Assembly (NCBI RefSeq): GCF_026212465.1
Contig: NC_080051.1
Location: 17,871,959 to 17,935,958 of the forward strand
Direction: 5' to 3'
Length of the DNA stretch: 64,000 bases
DNA from: Amaranthus tricolor
Taxonomy: Eukaryota; Streptophyta; Magnoliopsida; Caryophyllales; Amaranthaceae
Below the pieces are notes generated by a model. That model was given only the letters and a program-made list of their open reading frames with translations. It did not search any database and was not told the DNA's origin. Below, one piece after another: positions 37,150 to 48,276 of this stretch. Each line of letters opens with the position of its first letter. Position 1 is the stretch's first letter. The position numbers and the translations under genes are program-made.

Positions 37150-38460
37150 ACTTAGAGTCGATTAAACAAACAAATACATCAGCTTCAATGGTCGTCCACA
37201 TTGATTTTTCTTCATCATTCATTCTATAGCTTGTCATCTCAACTTGTAAGCCTATATTTTTCATATAAGTTTTCCACTCCTTTCCTTTAAGTCATCTTTG
37301 ATTTTCCTCGCCTTCTTTTTAAGTCTCGTAAGCTTTAACTATCTATCTTTCAAATTGGTTTGCTAATACCTCGTGTTCGCACATGGCCAAACAACCTTAA
37401 ATAATTCTCTTTCATCTATTTTTCATTATTTGAAACTCCTAAACCATTTCATATATCTTTGTTTTCAATTTTATCCCTCAAGATATGCCCACGAATTTAC
37501 CCCTGGTTCTCCTATAACTCCTTAGCTATCTGAGTGATGTAAGTTTTCATTTTCGTCCAAGTATTCTCTGCATCTGAAGTCATATCCCAATTTGCTTCTT
37601 CAAAAACTTTCTCGGAGAAAACTTAAGCATTATCCTCTTTGAATCTCCACCATTTAATACTACGTTCTTTTGCTTTCTTCACCTTTGGTCATGCCTGAAG
37701 GTGAAAATTTTAGATAAGAAAAATGTGTTGGGTGGCTACACACTCCCTTGGAGTAACCTTATAATTTAGGCAACTCCCTTTATCTATCATCCTTGTTAAA
37801 AAGTTCGATTTGGATTGTGACTACTCTTGTTCTAAAAGTCATCACGTGGCTATTTCTTACCTTAAACAATGTGTTAGCAACCAAAAAATTGTATGAAAGT
37901 GCAACCAAAAAATCGTATGAGTGCAAAAGCAAAAACCCCCATAAACATTTTCGCAGGCACTGCAGCATACCCCTATGTCCCCATTCAAATCACCTTTGAT
38001 ATAAAGCTTCTTATTCATTAGTATGTTTTGCAACATATCGTCGAAATGCCATAGGCACTTATGACATTTAAAATCTTCTTATCATATAAGACTCTTACAA
38101 TCCTATCGTTCTTTCTGCATACCTTTACTATATCCTTAGATGTTCGGCCATCCATATTTAAAAACACTAACTCTATTCTGATTTCTATCTTATCTTAAGC
38201 GCCACTATTCATGTTCTCCCTTTCACCTGCAATTGTTTTGGTATCTCTAACCCAATTTGACTCTTGTAGATATAAAATGTTAATTTTTCTCATTTTTAAA
38301 AGACTAAAAACCTATCAGTCAAGCTATCAATGTTCCAAGATCTCATTCTAAATCTAAGACCCTTAGTTATCATTAATCTCATATGCTTAAACCCTATGTG
38401 CTCTTGGTCATAAGACGCCACACTTGGGCCTTGTGATGTGTTCGTTTTTAGACGATGGTC
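37150..38460 (-). pseudogene. RTE-type LINE, endonuclease region remnant
   Basis: Minus-strand frames with stops and shifts read RFRMRSWNIDSLTDR (endonuclease start, compare SWNIGTLTGK), VLYDKKILNVISAYGI (compare LNVISAYAPQ), then KAKERSIKWWRFKEDNA with FEEANWDMTSDAENTWTKMK (the linker before reverse transcriptase). This order is that of plant RTE LINEs annotated as craniofacial-development-protein-like. No reverse transcriptase remains. Confidence 0.7.
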
Positions 38461-38821
38461 CTATTATAAGTGTACTCATTTGAGAAAGTGTAATTTTTTT
38501 TTCTTTCTAATGAATACACTCCTCAAAAATATATACAAAAGAAAACACAAATTTTTTGTATCTAATATTTTTATTTGAATATAAGTAAAAATAATCGAAT
38601 AAAATTTATTAAAATTATATTTGATACAATAAAATTTTTATTTGATACAATAATTCACTAATGGAGGTCAAAGATAAACAAGTGAATTTTAAAAATGCAA
38701 ATGAATTTTAGAATTTTTAAAATATTACTAAAAAATTATTTCCATTATTTCTTCTTTTATGATCAGTACTAGGTTCGTGTTTTGATTTCAACAAAAAATT
38801 GCTAACAGTTGCAATTCTGAC

Positions 38822-40228
38822 AGTGGCGGATCCAGGGTTCGAACTCCCCTGGGGCACCAACGAATGGACAAAATTTCGACAGAGTTTTGTTTATATTATT
38901 AACAACTAAATATTTTTTATTTCGGCAAAATACGTTGTAGAAGCGCAATAATCCCAAGACAAAGCCAAAGTAATATAAGAGGTAACGAACAAAAAACAAT
39001 TTGGATTCTTTATAACTTTCTTGTTTAAGATTTTTTATAATTTAATTTAGATTCTTTTCTTGTTTAGTGGTATTTAAATTCCATTTGATGAAACAAAATT
39101 AGTTTTTCTTCATAATTGTTTGTTCTACAGATGTCTCTCTTACTTCTTCACTCCCCTTTTTACGTATTATCTCTGTTTTTTCTATATCATACACGTTTTT
39201 GTTCAGTACAAATTTTGTTCTTTCTCCAACAAAAAAATTCTTTTGGGTGATTATAATTTCAGAAATTTGTTGTTCTTGATGTTATCTCTCTCAACTTCTT
39301 CCTAAAATTCAATAAAATTGTAGAATTTAATTGGGTTAATTTTCTCATTATTTAGTTTCTTAAATTTTGTATTCAAATTTAACTATTCAAGATAAACAAA
39401 CATATTAACAAACACATTAACATTAACAAATATTCAATAACTCAAAGAACATAAACAAAAAAGAATCAAGAAACAACATTCTAACAAAATTCAAAAATCA
39501 AGATTAAGAATCAAGATTAGAACAACAAGATTAAGAATTTATAATTAAGATTAAGATTAAAGATTAGAACATAAAGATTAAGATTAAGATAAAGAGTGAA
39601 AGTACCTATAAAAAAATCAAAATTTTGATGTTTAGGGTTTTTGTAAAGAAAGACTGTGAGCAGCCACAGCCACTGGCGACAACCAGCAGCGACAGGTAGG
39701 CAGCGTCCGTGACCGTCTGAGGCGGCACCGCGGCGGTGAGGGTGTGAAGCGGGCAGCGGCGGTAGATGTAGTGTAGAGCTTAAGAGTTTTTAGGTTTTAA
39801 AGAGGAGAGAGAAAACGAGTAATTCAGATATTTTGAGTTCAAATTTTTTAAAAAATCGCCCAATTCCTAGAGCACAAATTCTCTCAGGGACCATGATTTT
39901 TTTAGGGACCATCTCTGATTGTGTTGACCCATTATATATTTTTTTAAATTTTATAAATAGGTATTAAGAATGATATAAGTAGACATTTGAGATATTGAAA
40001 GTAATTATTAAGGATACGGTAAATAAGCAATAAGAATAATGTAAGTAGCCATTAAAAATACGATACGTAGACATTGATCTTTAATGGGTTGGGCTTGAGA
40101 TACGTCTGTCAAAGAGACGGTCTCTCAAGAGATTAGTTGTTCCTAGAATTCAAATTTTTTAAATTTTTTTTAAAAAAATCTCTTGGGGCACGTGCCCAGG
40201 GAGGCCCATGGAAAAGATCCGATCCAGT
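38822..40228. mobile_element. non-autonomous hAT-like element
   Basis: The left end CAGTGGCGGATCCAGGGTTC and the right end GGGGCACGTGCCCAGGGAGG with degenerate GATCCGATCCAG resemble termini of ZMYM1-type hAT elements. Inside is a GC-rich block (39655-39770) like the 5' leader of the relative at 36.75 kb, but no transposase. A foldback repeat is nested at 39884-40139. Confidence 0.55.
39884..40139. repeat. foldback repeat family F, copy 2
   Basis: Ends carry TCAGGGACC and GAGACGGTCTCTCAAGAGAT. The interior has several units of the GTAGACATT or AAGTAGCCATTAAAAATACG type, and TTTAATGGGTTGGGCTTGAG as in the other copies. It is nested in the hAT-like element. Confidence 0.65.
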
Positions 40229-40256
40229 TCCTTATAATGATCACTAAAATCTTAAA

Positions 40257-40489
40257 TAAGACGGTCTCACGCTGAGACTATCTTTATTGGGCTGGCGCAA
40301 TACATACTTTTTGTCTTAAAGTGATCACTTATAATTTTTTTAAAAAATATTTTGTATAATTTTAGAGTGATTACTTATAACCTTAATTTTTATATTGTTA
40401 AAATGATCACTTACGATCTTAAAATAATCAGTTAAAGAAATTGGCTAATATATAGGCCCGTCTCATGTTGAGACGGTCTCATACAAGAC
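40257..40489. repeat. foldback repeat family H
   Basis: Left AAGACGGTCTCACGCTGAGA and right TCTCATGTTGAGACGGTCTC are inverted copies. The interior repeats GTGATCACTTATAA-type phrases. A partial relative lies near 54480-54565. Confidence 0.65.
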
Positions 40490-40524
40490 AAGCTAAATTC
40501 AAATATTTAGAACTATTATAGAAA

Positions 40525-41920
40525 CTTGTACATAGCAAATAGCAAATATATATTCAAAGAAACTTTAATTGAAATCTTATGTAACTTTTAAATTAAATAT
40601 ATAATATTCCAAGAAAACGAAAAGGAAAAATCTTATTGTGATATATACTACTCATACATTAAGAAATGAATTCATGTTAATTTTGGTAAGAATTATTCTA
40701 CATGAAATATCACTATGAGAATGCCATCTAAAATTTTATAGTCTTTCATCTGAAATAAAATGTTTATTCGATCAAAACTATAAAAATTAAAATATTTCGA
40801 ACCATTATAGAAATTAGTACAATACACGAAGTTGTTAGTATAAAAATATATATAAATATAAATTTTAAATAGTGATGTAATTACACGTTATCAGTATAAA
40901 ATTACAATGTTTCTTATAAAATAAATAAAGAATTTTAGAGTATATATTGCTTATAATGAAAAAATTAGGTTGTTAATATAAGTATTAATTAAAATTCATA
41001 TACTTTTTAATGCAAATTTAGATAATCTTTCTACAAAGTTATCATAATAATTCTTTTATTTTTAATAATTTTTTATTATCATGTATCTTCTGTTTCTTAA
41101 TTAAATACTTAAGAATTAAAAATTAAATGAAGAAACTTTATTAATTAGCAAATACTTCAACATAAAAAGCAAATATATATTCAAAGAAACTTTAATTGAA
41201 AATCTTATATAGCTTTTAAATTAAAAATATAATATTCTAAGAAAATTAAAAAGAAAAATCTTATTGTGTTATACTACTAATATACTAAGAAATGAGTTGA
41301 TGTTAATTTTGGTAAGAATTATTCTAATGGAAAATGACTATGAGAATGTCATATTAAATTTTAGAGCCTTTTTATGAGTATCTATAATTAGAATTTTAAT
41401 GAAAAAATTTTATTAATTAGCAAATACTTCAACATAAAAAGAAAATGTATATTCAAAGAAAGTAGAATTGAAAATCTTATGTAGCTTTTAAATTAAAAAT
41501 ACTCCCACGATTCCTTTTTGTTTGCCTACTTTATGTTTTTCCACTTTAAGAGTGATAAATTTGATATTGATTTTTGAAGTATATAATGAAGAGAAAATAA
41601 ATTTATGTAAGATCTTATTAGATTCGTTTTAATGCAAAGAATTTTAAATATATAGTTTGTACTATTTTTTACCAAGAGATATTAAGACTCAAAATTGCCT
41701 TAAAATGCGTGCAAAGAGTAAAATAGACAAACAAAAAGAACAAAGGGAGTATAATATTCCAAGAAAATTATAAATGAAATATTTTATTGTGATATACTAC
41801 TCATATATTAAGAAATAAGTTGATGTTAACTAAAGTAAGAATTATTCTATATGGAAAATTGCTATGAAAATGTTCTATGAAATGTTATAGTCTTTTTATT
41901 AGATTGTATAATTACATAAT
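40525..41920 (+). repeat. dispersed/tandem repeat, about 272-bp unit
   Basis: Three units share AGCAAATATATATTCAAAGA, then TTTTAAATTAAA and ATAATATTC, and then GTTAATTTTGGTAAGAATTA. Unit 1 is at about 40525-40760. Units 2 (41126-41397) and 3 (41398 onward) are head to tail. Unit 3 is split by a Stowaway MITE. All units are AT-rich and non-coding. Confidence 0.7.
41502..41749. mobile_element. Stowaway MITE, 248 bp
   Basis: Begins CTCCCACGATTCCTTTTTG and ends AAAAAGAACAAAGGGAG, flanked by TA. Unit 2 of the surrounding tandem repeat preserves the uninterrupted target (AAAAATATAATATTC), which confirms the insertion and the TA duplication. Confidence 0.88.
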
Positions 41921-42403
41921 TAGATATCCAAACACTTTATATTTTATATTAAGTAAAAGCTAAGAGCACCAATAAGACATTCATTAATGGAAATACTATC
42001 ATAGTTAAAAGAGTAAATTATAAAGCTAGATAAAAGGCATAAATAGAATAAGTAAGTTATTATTAAAAACCAGTGATAGTCAAAATCATAGTTACCTGAA
42101 ATGCTAAACGTTGCACTAAACAGCATTTCGAAACGTTTGTATTAGAACGGCACGAAAATGAGAACCAAATCATCGGCGAATAACATTTCGATTGCTAACA
42201 TCAGAACCTTTTGAACCCTCCAAAATTGGTGTTGAGAAGAAGAAAAGACGCGGTCTAAGGAAATAGAACCCTAACAAAAGAGAACAAGAAAAGACAAGAG
42301 AGGAGGATGATGAAAACTTGTCGTCGCCCATGGTAGTGTTGTGGACTTTGAGGTTCCCTTAATGTATTTTCAAATGCGCCAATTAAAATGCGACTATTTC
42401 TTA

Positions 42404-42480
42404 CTCCCTTCGTCCCAAAAAAAAATTGTGAATTAATTGCCGCTACTTTTACTTCCTTCCAAATAATATAGTCTCAAATA
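42404..42480. mobile_element. truncated Stowaway-like left end
   Basis: ACTCCCTTCGTCCCAAAAA resembles the end of the Stowaway copies, but no matching right end was found. Confidence 0.4.
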
Positions 42481-42659
42481 TATATAATAATATAATAAAA
42501 ATTAAGAAAATTATGTACACAAAATCTTGTGTGAGACCAAGTGAGACACATATTATCTCAAATATAATGGACTAAAGATCAAGAAAATGCGTGCGTAACA
42601 ACTTTAGGCGAGTGTTGACTAGTAAAGTTATATTATTTTTGTTTACCAACATTAAGATT

Positions 42660-43606
42660 TAAATGGCATATTTTAAAACTTAAAAGATTGATTTTAAGGC
42701 TTTAAAATTGACATTTTAAGTCACGAAATTTGACCATTTTAAGTCTTAAAAGGTCAATTCTAAAACTTATAAGACCAATTGTAAGACTTAAAAGATCATT
42801 TGTAAGGCTTTTCAACTTTAAAATAAGGGAAATTCCATACAGTAACATCAAACTTTCATGAAATGTCAGTGGTAGCACTTTTGTAAGATTTTTCCACATG
42901 GTAGCATTCACTTTATGCCTTATCTAACTGTTGTAGCATTTTCTGTTGAATTCTTGTCAATTTTCGTTTAATTCACCATTTAGACATTTCTACCCTTATT
43001 AAGTATTGTTTGTTGTCTTTATAATTTGCTTTTATCCTCTCAAATGTTTAATTCATCATCTAATTCATCAACACTCTCAAATGTTGTAAAAATTTTGCTA
43101 TCATTCAAATTGTTATCATTTTTAACAAAAGGTGCTTTAAGCACTATTACATAAGCCATAATTTTCACTTAATTTACTTAACTAGGATTATAAAGTTCAA
43201 AAGGTGCATTCAAGCACTAATACATATGTACATAACTAGGGTAAATTATAAAGACAACAATTGAGTGATTTGATGAATTAAACGGTGAATTAAACATCAA
43301 AATTGTGAATTAAACATTTGAGAGCATAAAAATAGTTTATGGCAAATTATAAAGACAACAATCAACACTTAATAAGGGTAGAAACGTCAAAATGGTGAAT
43401 TAAACGAAAATTGACAAGAATTTAATGAAAAGTGCTACGGCAGTTAGATAAGGCATAAATTGCATGATACCATGTGGAATTTTCCTTAAAATAGATGAAT
43501 CAAACATTAAAATTGGTATCATAAACTTGAAATTGGTCTTTTAAGTCGTGAAATTGGTTTTTAAGTCTTAAAATTGTTTTTTAAGTCTTCAAATCGGTAA
43601 GTCATA
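42660..43606. repeat. degenerate AAGTCTTAAAA array split by a MITE
   Basis: At 42660-42815 and again at 43500-43606 the sequence repeats phrases such as TTTTAAGTCTTAAAA and AAATTGGTTTTTAAGTC every 25-30 bp. The MITE at 42826-43486 sits between the halves. Confidence 0.5.
42826..43486. mobile_element. Mutator-like MITE with long inverted repeats, 661 bp
   Basis: Starts AGGGAAATTCC and ends GGAATTTTCCT. About 200 bp at each end are inverted copies (GCCTTATCTAACTG, then CTTGTCAATTTTCGTTTAAT, then TTGTTGTCTTTATAATTTGC). TAAAATA flanks both sides as a 7-bp duplication (42819-42825 and 43487-43493). It has no coding capacity. Long inverted repeats favour a Mutator-like origin, though a 7-bp target is short for that group. 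Confidence 0.8.
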
Positions 43607-44559
43607 GTTTTTTTAAAAAAAATTTCTCAAGTCTGGGCCAGTCGCATTGTTTAGGCCGTTTCACAAGAGAGTTTCTGAAGTGTGTAAAAATTAGAGGTAT
43701 CTCTAATTGATTACATTATTTTAGCTCAAATTTACACTTGAGTAATAACTCAAATGCTTCATTTTCATTAATTTTAACTTTTTGAAATATACTTGCTAAG
43801 TATCAACTCTAATGCCTTCACTTGTTGAGAGTTATAAAAGCCTAAAAACTTTTGAAAAGCACATTAAACATGATGGTGAAGGTTCTAAAAAGGCAAATGA
43901 GTAAACCTTCACTTGTTGAGCTTAGTACTTACAATGTCAAATCTTTCTTATATCTTTCCTTTGATTGAGTTGCATCGGTTGTGGTTGCCTTGATATATTT
44001 GATCATATGAAATGTGTTTAATGTTGGTTTTATGTGCCCTATAATAAAAGAACTCATTTGATAAGCTTATTTGTTCTATTATGACAAATAATGATATCAA
44101 AATTCATTCCTGAGGGCTTTGTGTAGATGGATTTTTGTGTGCCCTATGATGATGAAACTCAACGGATTTTTGTTACATGTGCGACAAATTCTTGGTCATA
44201 TGTTAAGTGCATTTGTTAAAGCAAAAAATCATGCATATTACTATATGAGTTTCCTCTCTTTACATGTGCATCTGTTTTGATGTACCATATGTTCCTCGCC
44301 AATAGGTTTCAAAAAAACAGAACATATATTGCATCATTTTGGAGAATTTTGCAAATAATACAATTGTTTCTGTATAGACTAACTACACAAAATGGAAAGC
44401 TAGCTTTGATAAATCTATTATAGTGTTAACCATGTTGCACCAGTTAACTGTTCATCAGTTAAGTCATCTTCTTCAGCAAAATAATGGGACTTACATAGTG
44501 TGTCTTTGAGTTGCATGAATTACTTCTTTAATATTACTCGGTGCTGGCAATGCTAGTTT
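43494..44559. other. intergenic, no gene seen
   Basis: Holds the end of the split array and then unremarkable AT-rich sequence. Short frames show no known motif. Confidence 0.35.
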
Positions 44560-45310
44560 CATTGTATGCAAATCAGTGCTTCATTATCTTAGTAAATCCA
44601 TTGATACTTCGACACTAATTAAGTGTTTTCCCTATCTCGGTTTTCGTTGGTGTGATGTGGCAAAGTGTAATTGTTATCCTAACATCTTCTATAATTACAT
44701 TCATAACATATTGCAATCTTGGCTCAAAAATCTCATATACAAATTTTATCGTTTTTACCAATTCAATTGTATTCTTGATGGTTATTATTATTGGTCTTTA
44801 ATTTTGAACTGCTTTAAAAAGCACAAGATCTGAAACATTGTAATTAGAACTTTTTGTAGGGTGAACATACAATCTCAAATCAAAATCCATCTTTGTTTAC
44901 TTGTAGAAAAAATCAGCGTCATTGCATATGTAGAGATGCGTTGTCATCTTGAATGTATATCGTGTCATTATCATCTAAAAGCCATCTTATCTTTGTTGCT
45001 AGAATCAACTATTTGATTAAATTATATTTAATGACCTCTTTTGTGATACTTTTAATGGGTTTGATCTCAGATGTTCCTTTGGGTAATTTTGCACTTAATC
45101 TTCAAGTATTAATTGTTTTCACAAGAGAAAAGACTCCAATTTTCCTATCAAATATGCAATTATGATCATCATTAGATCTAGACCTTGCAACCGCTACTAA
45201 GAATATAGATTTGCCTATAAACATCTTACTTTTGCATAACGTATATGATAGACTCAAAATTTATGTTAGCATAGTATTTCCAACTTGTTTCCGAAAGGAA
45301 AAACCGAATC
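44560..45310 (-). pseudogene. plant mariner-like transposase remnant
   Basis: Minus-strand frames with stops and shifts read YTLCKSKMFIGKSIFLVAVA, then RKIGVFSLVKT, KPIKSITKEVIK, TIYIQDDNA (second catalytic Asp block, compare QQDNA), KMDFDLRLY, DLVLFKAVQ and NNYTLPHHTNENR. This is the order in plant mariner-like (Stowaway-mobilising) transposases. The N-terminal DNA-binding part and intact D,D,D triad are missing. Three Stowaway MITEs in this window are the kind of element such enzymes move. Confidence 0.75.
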
Positions 45311-46561
45311 TGTGAACAACGAGAGGAGTTAAATTTATTTAGGAAAAAAAAAATGAAAAGTTGTTAATTTTCCCTAAAAGATGTTTAGGCATTAACTGTC
45401 TACTTTAGGTCACTTTTAGTCTATTCTCTCTCCACTAAAATTGATCCAAAAAGAAAAAATTATTACTCTATGTTTGCATAGAGCATTAGGATGGAAAAGA
45501 AAGGGAGGGTGAAGAAGGAAGAGAAGAAAATGGATAGAGATACTTTATTTATTTTAGAAGGAGGAAGATGAAAAGAAGAGAAAGATGAAATTTTTATACT
45601 AAAAAATCATAAAAGGAAAATTATATAGTTTCATCCAAATTAGAAAGCAAAATGGTAAAAATAAAAGTCATTTTACCATTCTATTAGTATATATTCTCTT
45701 TTCATTACAAATTTTTTAAAATTGAAAAGATTTAACTATTTACAAAAATAAAAGACTAAACCCCTTCAAATCTCCTCAAATTTCTTCCTCTTAAACTTTT
45801 TTTCTTCAAAATCGTTATCCAAATAAAGGAAAAATCCACCCCTGTAAATCCCGTCCTTTTATTTACTTTCAAATCCATTAATTCAAACAGCGCGTTAATG
45901 TTTTTTTCCACTAAGTTTCACTCAAATTGCAACTTGTACAAAATGAGAAGAATACAAAGAGCATTTTAAGAGCAATTACAAAGACAAGTTTCAAATTAAT
46001 GATGACACAGAATAGGATAGAAAACCTGAAATACAAAATTGAATTTTTTTTGAGAAACAGATTATGAAGTTTTAAAGAGAGACTCAACATACCCAAAGGT
46101 ACAGTAAAATCGGTGGATGTTTACAGAAATTAAAAGTGCCATTACTCAATAATAGGAGTATTGCACAATGACAAACTTTAGTGGAGTAGTTAGCTTAAAG
46201 AGCCAACTACATCACCGAAAAAATCAATTAAAATCAAATAATAAAGCATAGAGAAAGACATCAGTCAATCACCATTTACCGTAAGGAGAGATAAGAAAGA
46301 AATAGAAGGGGAGAGATAAGAAAGAACAGTGCACCTTATTTTTTTAGAAGAAAAAGGAAAGATAAAGAAAGAAAAATAATTATTTTCCTTCTTAAGTCTT
46401 TCCATTTAAAAAGAAATTTTATTCTTAATAAAATTTGTCCATATTTTCCCTCTAAATTCTTCCCATTTCTTTTTGTTATCCAAACAAAGGATCACTCTTC
46501 CTTCTAAATCTTTCCTTCTTTTTCTCCATTTCTCTCTATCCAAACATAGTGTAAAGCCTAA
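45311..46561. other. intergenic, purine/pyrimidine-biased repeats
   Basis: Two stretches (about 45460-45860 and 46280-46550) carry GGGAGGGTGAAGAAGGAAGA-like runs on one side and TCCATTTCTCTCTATCC-like runs on the other, as in degenerate MITEs. Both edges share an ACTCTATGTTTG / CCAAACATAGT motif. No gene is seen. Confidence 0.35.
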
Positions 46562-46835
46562 CGGCCCATTTAATTAGTGATATTAAAATGGTGATAATGA
46601 AAATGATTTATAAGTAAAATTTCATTAAAAGTTTCATATTATTCCCATGGTAATGAAACTTTAATCACAAAAAAATTTTTGTTTACAAATTTTCATTATC
46701 CCTAATACCACCTCTCCCAAAAAATGAGATGATTAAAGTCGGACAAACATAACCATTAGGTAGCCAAGAGATTTTTCAACTAAAATTACACTAGTTTTTC
46801 ATTCTCATTACCATGACCACCTACCAAATGGGCCG
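46562..46835. mobile_element. Tourist-like MITE, 274 bp
   Basis: Inverted ends CGGCCCATTT and AAATGGGCCG are flanked by TAA on both sides, the target duplication of PIF/Harbinger elements. A diverged relative occupies about 54890-55203 (shared TTACCATAGTAATGAAA-like and AATTTTTCATTACC-like blocks). Confidence 0.8.
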
Positions 46836-46838
46836 TAA

Positions 46839-48276
46839 GAATAATAAGTTTTCAAACACGGAGCTCGCCAGAGCCACGGGTATTCCATGTATCAGTACAG
46901 CTTTTAAACTAACCATATAAAATTTACTAAATGTCCGGCATCTCATTACTATCTTGGACAAAATATAATTAGAGCCTGTTCTTTACAACACTAATGGACA
47001 TTAGGTTTGATATTCAAATATTCGTTCTGCAATCGGCCATAAGGGAAGATTTGTCATAAGCCCTTTCTGTTTTTCACCTTCTCAGAGTGAAATGATAATT
47101 CACTGACAGTAGTCAGTAAGGCATGAAAACAATTAAAAATTGTAAACTTACTGTACTACAAAATAAAGAATGTTACTGAGTTGGATGGCCGAAATGTAGA
47201 CTATGTTGATCTCTTTAACAGATTCATAGTACTTTCCTAGGCTGGAACGGAACATACAAGCAATTTGTAAAATAACCGGATGACCCCAAAATAGAAGTTT
47301 CTTTAGAGTCGTGCATTGATAAAAGGTGCCAATGCCATGAAGCCAAGCTAACCGAGAATCTACATTATTGTAATACCTACAGTGATTCAGTGGTTTAATT
47401 TCATAAACAATCAAAGGAGATCGAAAATGCAAACTCAAAAATGTAAAAAGAATTCGATATCTTATAAGCAGGCACATCAAAAACATTACCACGGAAGGAC
47501 ATCAACCACAAACAATTGAAGTAAAACAGTGTTGGCTATGCAAAGGTAAAACAGTGTTGATCAGACCACACAGAAACCAGGCAAGTCCATGAAAACGAAG
47601 GCATATGAATTATGATCACCTGGGGCTGGTTTCATTCATCATCTTGACTATTAGCAAGAGAAGTGGTTCAAATGACTCGCGAATTCCAGTCGAAAACTTC
47701 AACCAACGATTAAGATCCTCCATAAAACATTCATTTAATTGCAATGACAAGAGGTCCAGCAATAAGAATCACAATTCCTCAGCAAGACAAAAGAATAAGA
47801 ATAATTTCAAAATTTAGACCAAGTCAGTCAACTGCATTGTTACTAATAAGCACCAAAAATAACTGAAAATAACCAGGAGGAGGTATCAGAGACCTACCTC
47901 AGGCACATCGTCTCTCAAAAAGCCAAGATAAAAAACCAGGACTTGGACAACTGCATCATCTCGAGGGCGTCTATCCATTGTGTTTGAACAGCCAAAAAGA
48001 TCCGATTTTCCCAAGATATAACACATGGAAGTACAAAGGCAACATATCTGGATAATAATACACTCATATCTGTTCATAATTGCTAAGTTTACCCCCAATC
48101 AAACGAAGCAGGATACAAGGGCCAAGCTTCATTACCAAATAGCAACTACTGCCATCTACAAACCTTTGCCTAATTAGATATTTGGAACAAATAAAACAGT
48201 TGACGCCATCAAAGGCACAGTTGCAGGCACAAGGGGTTTCATACCCAAGCGAACAAATGAAAACCATAGAGATGTT
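46839..48276. other. ALY 3' flank and spacer
   Basis: The part nearest ALY (about 47900-48276) is probably its 3' untranslated region. A GTAGGTCT donor-like site near 47890 hints at a spliced trailer. Open frames in 47.1-47.8 kb show no known motif. Confidence 0.35.
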
